NCBI RefSeq assembly: GCF_000168975.1
Contig: NZ_AAUW01000025.1
Coordinates: forward strand, 40,658-104,657
Length of the DNA: 64,000 nt
Source: Roseibium aggregatum IAM 12614
Lineage (GTDB): Bacteria > Pseudomonadota > Alphaproteobacteria > Rhizobiales > Stappiaceae
Reading direction: 5' to 3'
In this document: positions 16,892 through 25,645 of the stretch, piece after piece
How the letters are laid out: the number at the start of each line of letters is the position of its first letter
How positions within the stretch are numbered: position 1 is the stretch's first letter
The notes under the pieces: generated by a model
What the model was told of the DNA's origin: nothing
What the model saw: the letters and a program-made list of their open reading frames with translations, nothing else
Databases searched by the model: none
Position numbers and translations under genes: made by a program

Positions 16892-18400
16892 ATGACATTT
16901 ATGCCTCACGGTAAGCAGCTTGTTGCAGGGCAATGGGTTGCCAGCGATGCAACATTCACCTCCGAACCGGCGCATGGCGCGTCTCACGCCTTTTCCGTGG
17001 GAACCGTCGATCAGGTCGACGCAGCCTGCCGGGCCGCGGAAGAAGCTTTCTGGAGCTATGGCTATTCCAGCAGCGAGGACCGGGCGAAGTTTCTGAACGC
17101 CATTGCCGACGAGATCGAGGCACGGGCGGACGCCATCACTGAAATCGGCACGTCCGAAACCGGCCTGCCGGAAGCACGCCTTCAGGGCGAACGCGGCCGC
17201 ACGACCGGCCAGCTTCGTCTGTTCGCCTCGCATATTCTGAAAGGCGACTATCTCGACAAGCGTCACGATGAAGCTCTGCCGGACCGCCAGCCTCTGCCAC
17301 GCCCGGACCTGAAAATGGTGCAGCGCCCGATCGGGCCGGTTGCGGTCTTCGGCGCTTCCAACTTCCCGCTGGCATTCTCGACGGCCGGTGGCGACACGGC
17401 ATCGGCACTGGCTGCGGGCTGTCCCGTGGTCGTGCGCGGCCATCCGGCGCACCCGGGCACGGGCGAGATCGTTGCCGAGGCAATTGCCGCGGCCATCAAG
17501 TCCTGCGGCCTGCATCCGGGCGTCTTTTCCTTCATCCAGGGCAATGGCCACGAAGTCGGACAGGCCCTCGTGCAGCACCCGCTGATCCGCGCTGTCGGCT
17601 TCACCGGTTCACTGCGCGGCGGCCGTGCCCTGTTCGACCTGTGCGCACAGCGCCCTGTGCCGATCCCCTTCTTCGGCGAGCTTGGGTCGGTCAATCCGAT
17701 GTTCGTGCTTCCCAAGGCCCTTTCCGCGCGCGGTGCGGAAATCGCCAAGGGCTGGGCCGGGTCGCTGACGATGGGCGCCGGCCAGTTCTGTACCAACCCG
17801 GGCGTCCTTCTGATGCTCGACGGTGCGGACGCTGACGCCTTCGTCAAAGCTGCCACCGAAGCCCTCAGCGGCATGGGCAAACAGACCATGCTGACAGACG
17901 GCATTGCGGAAGCTTTTCGGTCCGGTTCCAAGCGGGTTGCCGCGTCCAGCGGTGTCCGTGAACTGATCGGCACCTCGTGCGAAACCCGTGAAGCCGCGCC
18001 TTACGTCTTTGAGACCACCGGTGACAACTGGCTGGCCAACGAGGAACTGGGTGAGGAAGTCTTCGGCCCGCTCGGCATTGTGGTGCGCGTCAAGGATGAA
18101 GCGCAGCTTCTGGAAATCGCCAAGAGCCTGGAAGGCCAGCTGACATGCACGCTGCAGATGGACGCGGGCGACATGGATCTTGCCCGCAAGCTGATGCCGG
18201 TTCTGGAACGCAAGGCTGGCCGCGTGCTTGCCAACGGATTCCCGACCGGTGTGGAAGTTGCCGACAGCATGGTTCACGGCGGTCCTTACCCGGCATCGAC
18301 CAACTTCGGCGCCACTTCCGTCGGCACCCTGGCCATCCGTCGCTTCCTGCGTCCGGTATGCTACCAGAACCTGCCGGACGACCTGCTGCCGGCCAACTGA
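16892..18400 (+). CDS. NADP-dependent aldehyde dehydrogenase, probable 2-oxoglutarate semialdehyde dehydrogenase
   Basis: A 502-residue aldehyde dehydrogenase. Visible elements: cofactor region GPVAVFGASNFPLAFSTAGGD (about 148-170), GFTGSLRGGRALFDLC, the general-base glutamate in FFGELGSVNPMF, and the catalytic cysteine in MGAGQFCTNPG (about 290-300). This subgroup, with FGASNFPLAFS and GELGS, oxidises 2-oxoglutarate semialdehyde to 2-oxoglutarate, the last step of non-phosphorylative pentose breakdown. It is the final gene of the chvE-gguABC unit, 27 bases after the dehydrogenase. Confidence 0.88.
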   Translation: MTFMPHGKQLVAGQWVASDATFTSEPAHGASHAFSVGTVDQVDAACRAAEEAFWSYGYSSSEDRAKFLNAIADEIEARADAITEIGTSETGLPEARLQGERGRTTGQLRLFASHILKGDYLDKRHDEALPDRQPLPRPDLKMVQRPIGPVAVFGASNFPLAFSTAGGDTASALAAGCPVVVRGHPAHPGTGEIVAEAIAAAIKSCGLHPGVFSFIQGNGHEVGQALVQHPLIRAVGFTGSLRGGRALFDLCAQRPVPIPFFGELGSVNPMFVLPKALSARGAEIAKGWAGSLTMGAGQFCTNPGVLLMLDGADADAFVKAATEALSGMGKQTMLTDGIAEAFRSGSKRVAASSGVRELIGTSCETREAAPYVFETTGDNWLANEELGEEVFGPLGIVVRVKDEAQLLEIAKSLEGQLTCTLQMDAGDMDLARKLMPVLERKAGRVLANGFPTGVEVADSMVHGGPYPASTNFGATSVGTLAIRRFLRPVCYQNLPDDLLPAN

Positions 18401-18423
18401 GGCGGCAAGTAACCAGATAAAGA

Positions 18424-18536
18424 CCTCATCCTGAGGAGCGCACCTGTGCGCGTCTCGAAGGGTAGGCCGCTTGCTCAGAGCAAGATGCCCATCTTTCGAG
18501 ACAGGCCTACGGCCTTCCTCAGGATGAGGTTTTTTT
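18424..18536. repeat. palindromic intergenic repeat acting as bidirectional terminator (copy A)
   Basis: The ends are a perfect 13-base inverted repeat, CCTCATCCTGAGG (18424-18436) and CCTCAGGATGAGG (18517-18529), enclosing smaller dyads such as GTCTCGAAGG and CTTTCGAGAC. A run of seven T follows (18530-18536). It lies between the convergent dehydrogenase and GntR genes. A close relative occurs at 46973-47080 and a partial one at 25531-25608. Similar CTCATCCTGAGGAGC elements are dispersed in many alphaproteobacterial genomes. Confidence 0.85.
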
Positions 18537-18588
18537 GTTTGTGATTCCAGGAAGCTGGACTGGCAGCGCGCGAATTCGGCGATCAGTC

Positions 18589-19308
18589 TCAGATATTCAG
18601 CTCGATCTTCCGACCGGCCAGAATGACGGCCACCATGGCGTCATGGGCGGCTTTTGCGTCTCCCGCCTTGATGGCCGTGACGATGGCCCGGTGGCGCTCG
18701 ACGAATTCGTAGGTTTCCTGGTCGTTGCGTTCGTTGGCCTCGGCGATGAAAAGTGAATAGAGCGCGGCCTGAACGAGATCTCCGAGCGATTGCAGGAAGC
18801 GATTGCCGGAAAGCTTCAGGATCATCTTGTGAAATTCCAGATCGGCCACCGCAACGGCCGCTCTGTCCTTGCCGGTGGCCAGGTTGTCGCAGAGCTTGGC
18901 CAGGGTCACGCATTCTGCATCGGTGGCGCGTTTGGCGGCGCTGCCTGCGGCCGCCGGTTCAAAAATCAGGCGGATCTCGAAGAGGTCTTCCAGGAACGGA
19001 CGCTGATTGTTGAGCGCGGCATGCCAGCGCAGGACATCCGGATCGAACATGTTCCACTCGGATGCCGGCCGGACGTGGGTTCCGACCTTGGCTTTCGACT
19101 GGATCAGTCCCTTGGCAATCAGCGTCTTCTTTGCTTCCCGCACCACCGTGCGCGACACGTCGAACATTTCCGAAATGTCCGGATCCAGAGGGATCATCGT
19201 TTCCGGTGGATACTCACCTGCAACAATGGCCCTGCCCAGTTGCTCGACAACCTGATCGGTGTGGTTTCCGATCTGGCTTCCCAACCCGCCGGTGGCGACG
19301 AAGGTCAT
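18589..19308 (-). CDS. FadR-type GntR family regulator of the ytf operon
   Basis: The 239-residue protein has an N-terminal winged helix (VVEQLGRAIVAGEYPPETMI...DISEMFDVSRTVVREAKKTLIAKGLI, about 15-75) and an all-helical FCD effector domain (about 95-225) with candidate metal/ligand residues in DLFEIRLIFEPAAA, LEFHKMIL and VERHRAIVTAI. ATG 19308 overlaps the yjfF stop in an ATGA, so it is the last, translationally coupled gene of the operon it probably represses. A longer frame to 19422 overlaps yjfF and is unlikely. The inducer is unknown, perhaps a galactose-type sugar or its acid. Confidence 0.86.
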   Translation of the reverse strand: MTFVATGGLGSQIGNHTDQVVEQLGRAIVAGEYPPETMIPLDPDISEMFDVSRTVVREAKKTLIAKGLIQSKAKVGTHVRPASEWNMFDPDVLRWHAALNNQRPFLEDLFEIRLIFEPAAAGSAAKRATDAECVTLAKLCDNLATGKDRAAVAVADLEFHKMILKLSGNRFLQSLGDLVQAALYSLFIAEANERNDQETYEFVERHRAIVTAIKAGDAKAAHDAMVAVILAGRKIELNI

Positions 19309-20297
19309 GATTGCGCGGCGAACTCTGTCGCTGGTTTTCTGCGCAGTGTCGTTGCCCAAGTGAGTCCCTTCTGAAGCAAGATGAAGCCGAAGAGCAAGCC
19401 GCCGATCACGATCTTTGTCCACCAGCTCGAGAGCGTTCCGTCGAACACGATAAAGGTTTGTATCAACCCCATGATCAAAATGCCAAAAAATGTGCCTGCG
19501 ACAAAACCCGTGCCTCCGGTGAGCAGAGTGCCACCGATCACCACTGCGGCGATTGCGTCAAGTTCGACCCCGACCGTCGCCAGTGAATAGCCCGCGGACG
19601 TATAGAGCGAGAAGATGATTCCGGCGAGGCCGGCAAGGCCTCCGGATGTGGCGTAGATGCCGATGGTGGTCCGGGCGAGGGGCACGCCCATCAGCCGCGC
19701 CGTCGACAGCCCGCCGCCAAGGGCGTAGACATTCTGGCCGAAGCGGGTGCGGTGGGCGACGATGATGCCGGCAAGGAACGTCAGCAGCATGATGATGCCG
19801 GTGAGCCGGAACCGTCCGCCACCAGGGGCTTTCCAGTAAAGCGACTGCAGCGTGTCGTAGAACTCGTGGGTGATGGGCACGCTGTCGGTCGAAAGCACAT
19901 AGGCCGCGCCGCGCGCCAGAAACATGCCCGCCAGCGTCACGATGAAGGGCGGCATCTCCAGATAATGGATCATCGCCCCCATCGCCGCGCCGAAGGAAAT
20001 GGTAATCGCCAGGACCAGGACAAAGGCGACCAGCGGATGGATCGAGGTATCCCTCAGGATCACAGCCAGAAAGACGCCGGTAAAGGCGATCACCGAGCCG
20101 ACCGACAGATCGATGCCCCCGGAGAGGATCACGAAGGTCATGCCGACGGCGGCGATTCCGAGAAAGGCATTGTCCGTCAGAAGATTGGCCACGACCCGTG
20201 TCGACAGCATTGCCGGGTATTGCGAGGCGCACAACGTGAAGGCCAGCAGAAATGTGGCGATGGTGATGAGAAGCGGAAGATGGGTGGAGCGGATCAT
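19305..20297 (-). CDS. yjfF: sugar ABC transporter permease YjfF
   Basis: The 330-residue permease of the ribose/galactofuranose class starts MIRSTHLPLLITIATFLL and contains GGIDLSVGSVIAFTGVFLAVILRD and EMPPFIVTLAGMFLARGAAYVLSTDS, the usual YjfF blocks, with NVYALGGGLSTARLMGVPLAR and ELDAIAAVVIGGTLLTGGTG later. It pairs with YtfT to form the channel. Its start overlaps the ytfT stop and its stop overlaps the GntR start, both by ATGA. The frame is open far upstream of 20297, but that part is the complementary-frame shadow of ytfT. Confidence 0.93.
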   Translation of the reverse strand: MIRSTHLPLLITIATFLLAFTLCASQYPAMLSTRVVANLLTDNAFLGIAAVGMTFVILSGGIDLSVGSVIAFTGVFLAVILRDTSIHPLVAFVLVLAITISFGAAMGAMIHYLEMPPFIVTLAGMFLARGAAYVLSTDSVPITHEFYDTLQSLYWKAPGGGRFRLTGIIMLLTFLAGIIVAHRTRFGQNVYALGGGLSTARLMGVPLARTTIGIYATSGGLAGLAGIIFSLYTSAGYSLATVGVELDAIAAVVIGGTLLTGGTGFVAGTFFGILIMGLIQTFIVFDGTLSSWWTKIVIGGLLFGFILLQKGLTWATTLRRKPATEFAAQS

Positions 20298-21337
20298 TGC
20301 GGGCTTTCTTTCGCTTCCTTGATGGGCTCGGCTGGCTGGGGCTCCGCAGAAGCCCGCAAGATGTAAAGCGCGTGTTTTACCGTCGGAGACTGGATGACCA
20401 GGATCGCGATGATGATCAGCGCCTTGATGACCAGGTTGAACTCGGGCGGCATGCCGGACAGCAGGATCACCGAATTGACCGACTGGATGATCAAGGCGCC
20501 CAACAGCGACGCGATGATGGAAAAGCGTCCGCCAAGCAGGGAGTTGCCGCCGATAACCACGGCCAGGATGGCATCGAGCTCCAGCCAGAGGCCGGCATTG
20601 TTGGCGTCGGCCCCCTTGATGTCGGCCGCGACGATGACGCCGGCCAGCGCCGCGCAGACACCGGAAATCAGATAGACCGAGATGATCAGCACGCGGCTGT
20701 TGATGCCGGCAAGGCGAGAGGAGCTCTCGTTGATACCGATGGCTTCGATCAGCATGCCGAGCGCCGTCTTGCGAACCGCCGCCGTAACCGCCAGACCGAG
20801 GGCAATCCAGATCAGGATCGGCGTCGGAATGCCGAGGATGGTTCCGGCACCCAGGTGAATAAGGCCCGGATCCAGGAAGGTGAGGATGGTTCCTTCCGTC
20901 ACCAGCTGGGCAATGCCCCGTCCGGCCACCATCAGCACCAGCGTCGCAACGATCGGCTGAATGCGCAACACGGCAACCAGCACGCCGTTCCACAGGCCGC
21001 AGATCGCGCCGACGGCCAGTGCGCCGGTCAGCGCGACCTGCCAGCCGTGACCATCGACGGCGAGGGAGGCGGCGACCGCGCCGGCAATTGCCATGACGGC
21101 CCCCACCGACAGATCGATGCCTCTGGTCGCGATGACCAGGGTCATGCCGATGCACAGGAGGGCGGTCGGCGCGCCGCGATTGAGCACATCGATCAGGTTG
21201 CCGAAAAGACGGCCGTTCTGGAATTCGATCCGGAAGAAATCCGGAAAGACCATGAAATTCAGCATCAGCACGGCAGCCAGGATGATCAGCTGCGGGGTGA
21301 TCCGCCGGAGGGTGTTGTGAACATGAGCGGTCATCAC
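20294..21337 (-). CDS. ytfT: sugar ABC transporter permease YtfT
   Basis: A 347-residue inner-membrane protein with many hydrophobic helices and the family motif ATRGIDLSVGAVMAIAGAVAASL, followed by GVLVAVLRIQPIVATLVLMVAGRGIAQLVTEG and LDAILAVVIGGNSLLGGRFS. It is the first permease of the YtfQRT-YjfF importer, which in E. coli carries galactofuranose. It starts at 21337 by ATGA overlap with ytfR. The C-terminal tail after the last helix is hydrophilic and proline/glutamate-rich (EPQPAEPIKEAKESPQ). Confidence 0.93.
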   Translation of the reverse strand: MMTAHVHNTLRRITPQLIILAAVLMLNFMVFPDFFRIEFQNGRLFGNLIDVLNRGAPTALLCIGMTLVIATRGIDLSVGAVMAIAGAVAASLAVDGHGWQVALTGALAVGAICGLWNGVLVAVLRIQPIVATLVLMVAGRGIAQLVTEGTILTFLDPGLIHLGAGTILGIPTPILIWIALGLAVTAAVRKTALGMLIEAIGINESSSRLAGINSRVLIISVYLISGVCAALAGVIVAADIKGADANNAGLWLELDAILAVVIGGNSLLGGRFSIIASLLGALIIQSVNSVILLSGMPPEFNLVIKALIIIAILVIQSPTVKHALYILRASAEPQPAEPIKEAKESPQ

Positions 21338-22848
21338 ACGGCCTCCGCCATGGGTTCGTCGGCAATGGCCGCGACAATGTTGGAGGTGGTGATGTCGTCA
21401 CCGGTGAGTTCGCTAACCTGGCGCCGGTCGCGCAGCACGATCACCCGGGTAGAATAGGCCACGAGTTCTTCAAGTTCGGACGAGGCTACAAGAAGGGCCA
21501 TGCCGTCCTCGCGGAGTTTTTCGATGAGCGCGATGATTTCCGCGTGGGCGCCCACGTCGATGCCGCGTGTCGGTTCGTCCAGGATCAGGAAGGCCGGATT
21601 GGTCGCCAGCCATCTGGCAAGCAGCGCCTTCTGCTGATTGCCGCCTGAGAGCAGGCGGATCGGCATGTCCAGGCTGGCAAGGCGAATGTCGAGAGCCTTT
21701 ACATAGGCTTCCGCCAGTTCGTTGACCTTGGCCTTGGGCAGGGGACGGAACCAGCCCTGGCGGGCCTGCAGGGCCAGAATGATGTTCTCCCGCACCGAAA
21801 GGTCGCCGACGATACCGTCGCTCTTGCGGTCCTCCGGGCAGAGGGCAAACCGGTGCGTGACAGCCTCGCGCGGGTTCCTGATGCTGATCTTCTTGCCTTC
21901 CAGACGCGCGTCACCCTGGTCGGCCTGAACGGCGCCGAAGATGATTTCGGCGGTTTCCGTGCGCCCGGACCCCAATAGTCCGGCAAGACCGACGACTTCG
22001 CCCTTGCGCACGGTCAGATCAAACGGCGTGATCATGCCGCGTTTGCCGAAATTGGTGAGTTCTATCAATGTGTCGCCGATTGCCGGCGGAGCGCGGTCGT
22101 GGATGCGGTCTTCCAGTTGCCGGCCAAGCATCAGCGTCACGATTTCGGTCTGGCTCGCGTCCGCAAGGCGCCGTGTGCCAACGACGCGGCCGTTTCGGAG
22201 CACGGTCGCCCGGTCGGATATCTCGAAGACCTGATCCAGAAAGTGGGTGATGAAGACGATGGCAAGGCCGCGTGCCTTCAGCTTTTCGATCACGGAGAAA
22301 ATTAGGTCGACCTCGTCCCGGTCAAGGCTGGCGGTCGGTTCGTCCAGGATCAGGACCTTGCCGGAAAGCTCGACGGCACGCGCAATCGCGACCACCTGCT
22401 GCACGGCAACGGAATAGGCCGACAGCGGTTCGGCCGGATTGACGGAAAGGCCGAATTCGGCAAGCAGATCCCGCGCCATGGTCATCATCTTGCGCTGGGA
22501 AATGAAGCCGTGCCACATCGGCTGGCGGCCGAGAAAGAGGTTCTCCGCAACAGTCAGGTTCGGCAGCAGGTTCACTTCCTGGTAAACGGTGCCGATCCCC
22601 AGTTTCTGGCTGTCCTGGGTGCTGTTGGGCGAGATTTCCTGATTGTTCAGGACGATGGTGCCGGCGTCGCGCCGGTAGGCTCCGGTCAGGCACTTGATGA
22701 GGGTGGATTTTCCGGCCCCGTTTTCGCCGAGCAGTGCATGCACCTCACCCGGATAAAGGGTCAGGTCCACCGCATCCAGCGCTATGGCCCCCGGAAAGAA
22801 TTTGGATATGCCCCGGCATTCGAGCACAGGGTCGGTTACGCTCGCCAT
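21334..22848 (-). CDS. ytfR: sugar ABC transporter ATP-binding protein YtfR
   Basis: A 504-residue tandem ATPase. Domain one: Walker A GENGAGKST, GTVYQEVNLLPNLTVAENLFLGRQP, signature region AYSVAVQQVVAIARAV, Walker B LILDEPTASLD. Domain two: degenerate Walker A GLLGSGRTE, LSGGNQQKALLARWLATNP and LILDEPTRGIDVGAHAE. The NLFLGRQP block is typical of the YtfR subgroup. It powers the YtfT/YjfF channel. The hairpin-containing 77-base gap to ytfQ sets it apart from the binding-protein gene. Confidence 0.94.
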   Translation of the reverse strand: MASVTDPVLECRGISKFFPGAIALDAVDLTLYPGEVHALLGENGAGKSTLIKCLTGAYRRDAGTIVLNNQEISPNSTQDSQKLGIGTVYQEVNLLPNLTVAENLFLGRQPMWHGFISQRKMMTMARDLLAEFGLSVNPAEPLSAYSVAVQQVVAIARAVELSGKVLILDEPTASLDRDEVDLIFSVIEKLKARGLAIVFITHFLDQVFEISDRATVLRNGRVVGTRRLADASQTEIVTLMLGRQLEDRIHDRAPPAIGDTLIELTNFGKRGMITPFDLTVRKGEVVGLAGLLGSGRTETAEIIFGAVQADQGDARLEGKKISIRNPREAVTHRFALCPEDRKSDGIVGDLSVRENIILALQARQGWFRPLPKAKVNELAEAYVKALDIRLASLDMPIRLLSGGNQQKALLARWLATNPAFLILDEPTRGIDVGAHAEIIALIEKLREDGMALLVASSELEELVAYSTRVIVLRDRRQVSELTGDDITTSNIVAAIADEPMAEAV

Positions 22849-22887
22849 GTATCGGCTTCCCCCGAAGTCAGTCTACCTGAACCTTGA

Positions 22888-22915
22888 GATGCCGGGCGGC
22901 GAGCCGCCCGGCATC
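22888..22915 (-). promoter_or_regulatory. hairpin between ytfQ and ytfR
   Basis: A perfect 12-base-pair stem, GATGCCGGGCGG with CCGCCCGGCATC, with a four-base loop. It lies 11 bases after the ytfQ stop and has no T-run, so it more likely stabilises the ytfQ mRNA than stops transcription. Confidence 0.7.
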
Positions 22916-22925
22916 GGGATCATTC

Positions 22926-23879
22926 TTAGTATCCCAGGTCTTTCTTCATCTCGTAGATGGCCATGTTATCATCTTTGAGCGTGTAGAGTTTGGACTCGGT
23001 CTGGATCCACTTCGGCGGCATGGTGCCGTCGGCAAGATAGGCTTCAAGGGCGTCCAGCGCCGGGCCTGCCATGTTCGGGGTCAGTTCGATGGTGGCATTG
23101 GCTTCGCCGTTTGCCATCGCCAGGTGGATGTCCGGAACACTGTCGATCGAAACGATCTTGATGTCCTCACCCGGCTTCAGGCCGGCTTCCTTGATGGCCT
23201 GGATAGCGCCGACGGCCATGTCGTCGTTGTGGGCGTAAAGAGCGCAGATGTTCTCGCCGCCAACGGCTTTCAGGAAGCTTTCCATCACGACCTTGCCCTG
23301 GCTGCGGGTGAAGTCGCCGGTTTGGCTGCGGACGATGTTCAGGTTGTCATGGCCGGAAATCGCCTGCTCGAAGCCCTTCTTGCGGTCGATGGCCGGGCTG
23401 GAACCGGTCGTGCCCTGAAGTTCGACGATGTCGCACTTCTCGCCCGCGGTTTCGTCAACCAGCCACTGGCCGGCAACACTGCCTTCGTGAACGAGGTCAG
23501 ACGTAACGGCGGTCATGTAGAGATCGTCCGGTGCATCGACGGTCCGGTCAAGCAGCACGACCGGGATTTCGGCGTCCTTGGCTTCTTCCAGAACTTCATC
23601 CCAACCGGTCGCGACCACAGGGGCGAGCAGGATCGCATCGACGCCTTGCGCGATGAAAGACCGGATCGCCTTGATCTGGTTTTCCTGTTTCTGCTGGGCG
23701 TCGGCAAATTTCAGATCGATGCCGCGCTTTTCAGCTTCCTGTTTGGTGACGGTTGTTTCAGCGGCACGCCAACCGGATTCCGATCCGATCTGCGAAAAAC
23801 CGATGGTCAGATCGGCAGCCATGGCGGTCATCGGGACAAACGACAGTGCCCCGGCAATTAGCATTGCCTTGAGTTTCAT
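22926..23879 (-). CDS. ytfQ: galactofuranose-type periplasmic sugar-binding protein YtfQ
   Basis: The 317-residue protein has a signal peptide (MKLKAMLIAGALSFVPMTAMA) and a type-I binding-protein body beginning ADLTIGFSQIGSESGWRAAET, a signature of the YtfQ subgroup. It also has AQQKQENQIKAIRSFIAQGVDAILLAPVV, VVLLDRTVD and YAHNDDMAVGAIQAIKEAG. E. coli YtfQ binds galactofuranose; the ligand here is inferred from family. ATG 23879 has GGAGGAG upstream; the frame is open to 24164 but without a ribosome site. It is the first gene of the operon. Confidence 0.93.
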   Translation of the reverse strand: MKLKAMLIAGALSFVPMTAMAADLTIGFSQIGSESGWRAAETTVTKQEAEKRGIDLKFADAQQKQENQIKAIRSFIAQGVDAILLAPVVATGWDEVLEEAKDAEIPVVLLDRTVDAPDDLYMTAVTSDLVHEGSVAGQWLVDETAGEKCDIVELQGTTGSSPAIDRKKGFEQAISGHDNLNIVRSQTGDFTRSQGKVVMESFLKAVGGENICALYAHNDDMAVGAIQAIKEAGLKPGEDIKIVSIDSVPDIHLAMANGEANATIELTPNMAGPALDALEAYLADGTMPPKWIQTESKLYTLKDDNMAIYEMKKDLGY

Positions 23880-24237
23880 AGGGTCTCCTCCACAAGGTGT
23901 ATTATCCTCACAATCGGCATTAAGTAATACTTTATTACTTTTGTAAAGCGAGGAACGTTGTGCGGTGCGAATGGAAGATTTAAGTGTTTGTAAAAATGCA
24001 GAAAATTGAAATATGAATGACCTCGTCCCATCGTTATTCCCGGGCTTGATATGGCGGTTGATGCCGTTCCGGTTGTGTTTCCCAAGCCCTCGCCAGATGT
24101 CGGGAAACAGCATCGATGCGATCGGCGAGCCATGACATGATGAGGACGGATTGAAGCTCACCATTTGTCACCTCGGACGAAGAGGAAGCATCAGAAAGCG
24201 CCGCCACAGCGGAGAGTGCTCCCTTGAAAAACGGCAA
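23880..24237. other. ytfQ leader and promoter region
   Basis: No supported gene. The first 100 bases hold the ytfQ ribosome site (complement of CTCCTCC), the 19-base palindrome described separately and an AT-rich stretch around 23970-24010. The remainder up to the terminator at 24238 shows nothing recognisable. Confidence 0.5.
23922..23940. promoter_or_regulatory. palindromic operator upstream of ytfQ
   Basis: AAGTAATACTTTATTACTT is a perfect inverted repeat (8-base arms, 3-base centre), 43 bases upstream of the ytfQ start and in the likely core promoter. It is a good candidate for binding by the operon's own GntR repressor; that pairing is inference. Confidence 0.65.
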
Positions 24238-24263
24238 AAGCCCGGGTGCAAGGACCCGGGCTT
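24238..24263 (-). terminator. rho-independent terminator after the Gfo/Idh gene
   Basis: Read on the minus strand, a perfect 10-base-pair stem (AAGCCCGGGT / ACCCGGGCTT) with a six-base loop is followed by TTTTGCCGTTTTTC. It ends the transcript of the gene at 24288-25448. Confidence 0.85.
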
Positions 24264-24287
24264 CTGAGATTGCGGGCGCGGGCACGC

Positions 24288-25448
24288 TTAGCCGTCCAGC
24301 TTCACCCAGGCAGCGTTTCTCGCAGAGGAGCGAACGCAGGCATCGACAAAACGCACACCCGCAAGCCCGTCCGAGATACCCGGCACCAGCGAAGAGATGT
24401 CTTTGCCGGCCTGATGGGCCCGGATTGCCTCGGCGGCGTCCTTGTAGAGGTTGGCAAAGCCTTCCAGATAACCTTCCGGATGACCGGGTGGAATGCGGGT
24501 GGCGGAGGCAACGCTGTCGAGCATGCCGGCGCCACCACGGGTCAGAAGCTGCTTCGGCTTACCGAACGCTGTGAAGTGAAGGTAGTTCGGGTCTTCCTGA
24601 TGCCACTCGAGCCCACCCTTGTCGCCATAGACGCGAATCTTGAGGTTGTTTTCGTTGCCCGGGGCCACCTGCGAACACCACAACATGCCGCGCGCCCCAC
24701 TGGCGTAGCGCAGCATCACATGGCCGTTGTCATCCACCTGCCGGCCGGGAACAAAGGACTGCAGGTCGGCAGCAAGGCTTTCCGCAGGCTCGCCGGTGAT
24801 GAAGCAGGCAAGGTTATAGGCATGGGTGCCGATATCGCCGGTGGAGCCGCCAAGCCCCGTGCGCGCCGGGTCGGTGCGCCATTCGGCCTGCTTGTTGTGC
24901 TGTTCCACGGTCAGCCAGTCCTGGGGGTATTCCACCTGCACGACGCGGATGGTGCCGAGATCGCCATTTGCCACCATCTCACGGGCCTGGCGAACCATCG
25001 GATAGCCGGTGTAATTGTGTGTCAGGAAGAACAGCGCATCGGAGCTTTCCGCTGCCTTCACGAATTTCTTGGCATCGGCCAGGGTCGAGGTCAGCGGCTT
25101 GTCGCAGATGACATGGATCCCGCGCTTCAGGAACTCCTTCGCCGCCGGAAAGTGCATATGGTTCGGCGTGACGATGGCGACGGCCTCGATGCCATCCTTC
25201 AGCCTGGCTTCCCGCTTGGCCATGTCCTCAAAGGACCCATAGATGCGATCTTCCTTGAGCCCGAGTGCCCGGCCCGATTCGAGAGCCTTCTCCGGGGTGG
25301 AAGACAGGGCGCCCGCCACCAGTTCGTATGCGCCGTCGATACGCGCGGCAATCCGGTGAACGGCTCCGATAAAGGCATCCTTGCCGCCGCCGACCATGCC
25401 GAGCCTGATCGGGCGTGTCTGCGCCGTGTCTTTTCCTTCAATGGCCAT
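24288..25448 (-). CDS. Gfo/Idh/MocA family oxidoreductase (sugar dehydrogenase)
   Basis: A 386-residue NAD(P)-dependent oxidoreductase. The Rossmann motif is RLGMVGGGKDAFIGAVHRIAA (about 14-34), the catalytic-lysine segment HVICDKPLTST (about 125-135), and the C-terminal domain contains GSTGDIGTHAYNLACFITG with a conserved D-I-G-T-H pattern. Members of this subgroup act on cyclic polyols, glycosides or sugar acids. It is transcribed apart from the adjacent importer but has a matching LacI-type operator in front (25492), so it likely belongs to that regulon. The substrate is unknown. Confidence 0.85.
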   Translation of the reverse strand: MAIEGKDTAQTRPIRLGMVGGGKDAFIGAVHRIAARIDGAYELVAGALSSTPEKALESGRALGLKEDRIYGSFEDMAKREARLKDGIEAVAIVTPNHMHFPAAKEFLKRGIHVICDKPLTSTLADAKKFVKAAESSDALFFLTHNYTGYPMVRQAREMVANGDLGTIRVVQVEYPQDWLTVEQHNKQAEWRTDPARTGLGGSTGDIGTHAYNLACFITGEPAESLAADLQSFVPGRQVDDNGHVMLRYASGARGMLWCSQVAPGNENNLKIRVYGDKGGLEWHQEDPNYLHFTAFGKPKQLLTRGGAGMLDSVASATRIPPGHPEGYLEGFANLYKDAAEAIRAHQAGKDISSLVPGISDGLAGVRFVDACVRSSARNAAWVKLDG

Positions 25449-25491
25449 GTCGCTCCTCCTGAAACTGTTTCGGCTCTATCGTGCCGGGCAC

Positions 25492-25505
25492 TGTAATCGA
25501 TTACA
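25492..25505. promoter_or_regulatory. LacI-type operator before the Gfo/Idh gene
   Basis: TGTAATCGATTACA is a perfect 14-base palindrome with the central CG common to LacI-family operators, 43 bases upstream of the start at 25448. TGTTTACA at 25511-25518 is a nearby half-site of the same kind. The outer bases match the operators at 30493-30549. Confidence 0.65.
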
Positions 25506-25530
25506 CGCCCTGTTTACATATTTGGAATCC

Positions 25531-25608
25531 ATCTTTCGAGAAAGCGCGAATGCGCTGTCTCGAGGCATGGGCTGGGCGCAAGTGCGGATGCCGCCCATCC
25601 TTTGAGAC
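25531..25608. repeat. partial copy of palindromic intergenic repeat (copy C)
   Basis: It shares internal modules with the elements at 18424 and 46973 (ATCTTTCGAGA, CTGTCTCGAGGCATGGGC, GCCCATCCTTTGAGAC) but lacks the outer CCTCATCCTGAGG arms. It is probably a decayed copy. Confidence 0.6.
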
Positions 25609-25645
25609 GGACCTGACGGTTCTGCTCGGGCGTGGTCGAGTGGGG

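Noticed and set aside
20298..21401. In-frame upstream extension of yjfF to about 700 codons
   Set aside because: The extension is the alternate frame of ytfT; YjfF homology begins at 20297, where the start overlaps the ytfT stop.
24034..24285. 83-codon minus-strand frame between ytfQ and the Gfo/Idh gene
   Set aside because: It begins inside the Gfo/Idh terminator region and has no ribosome site or family resemblance.
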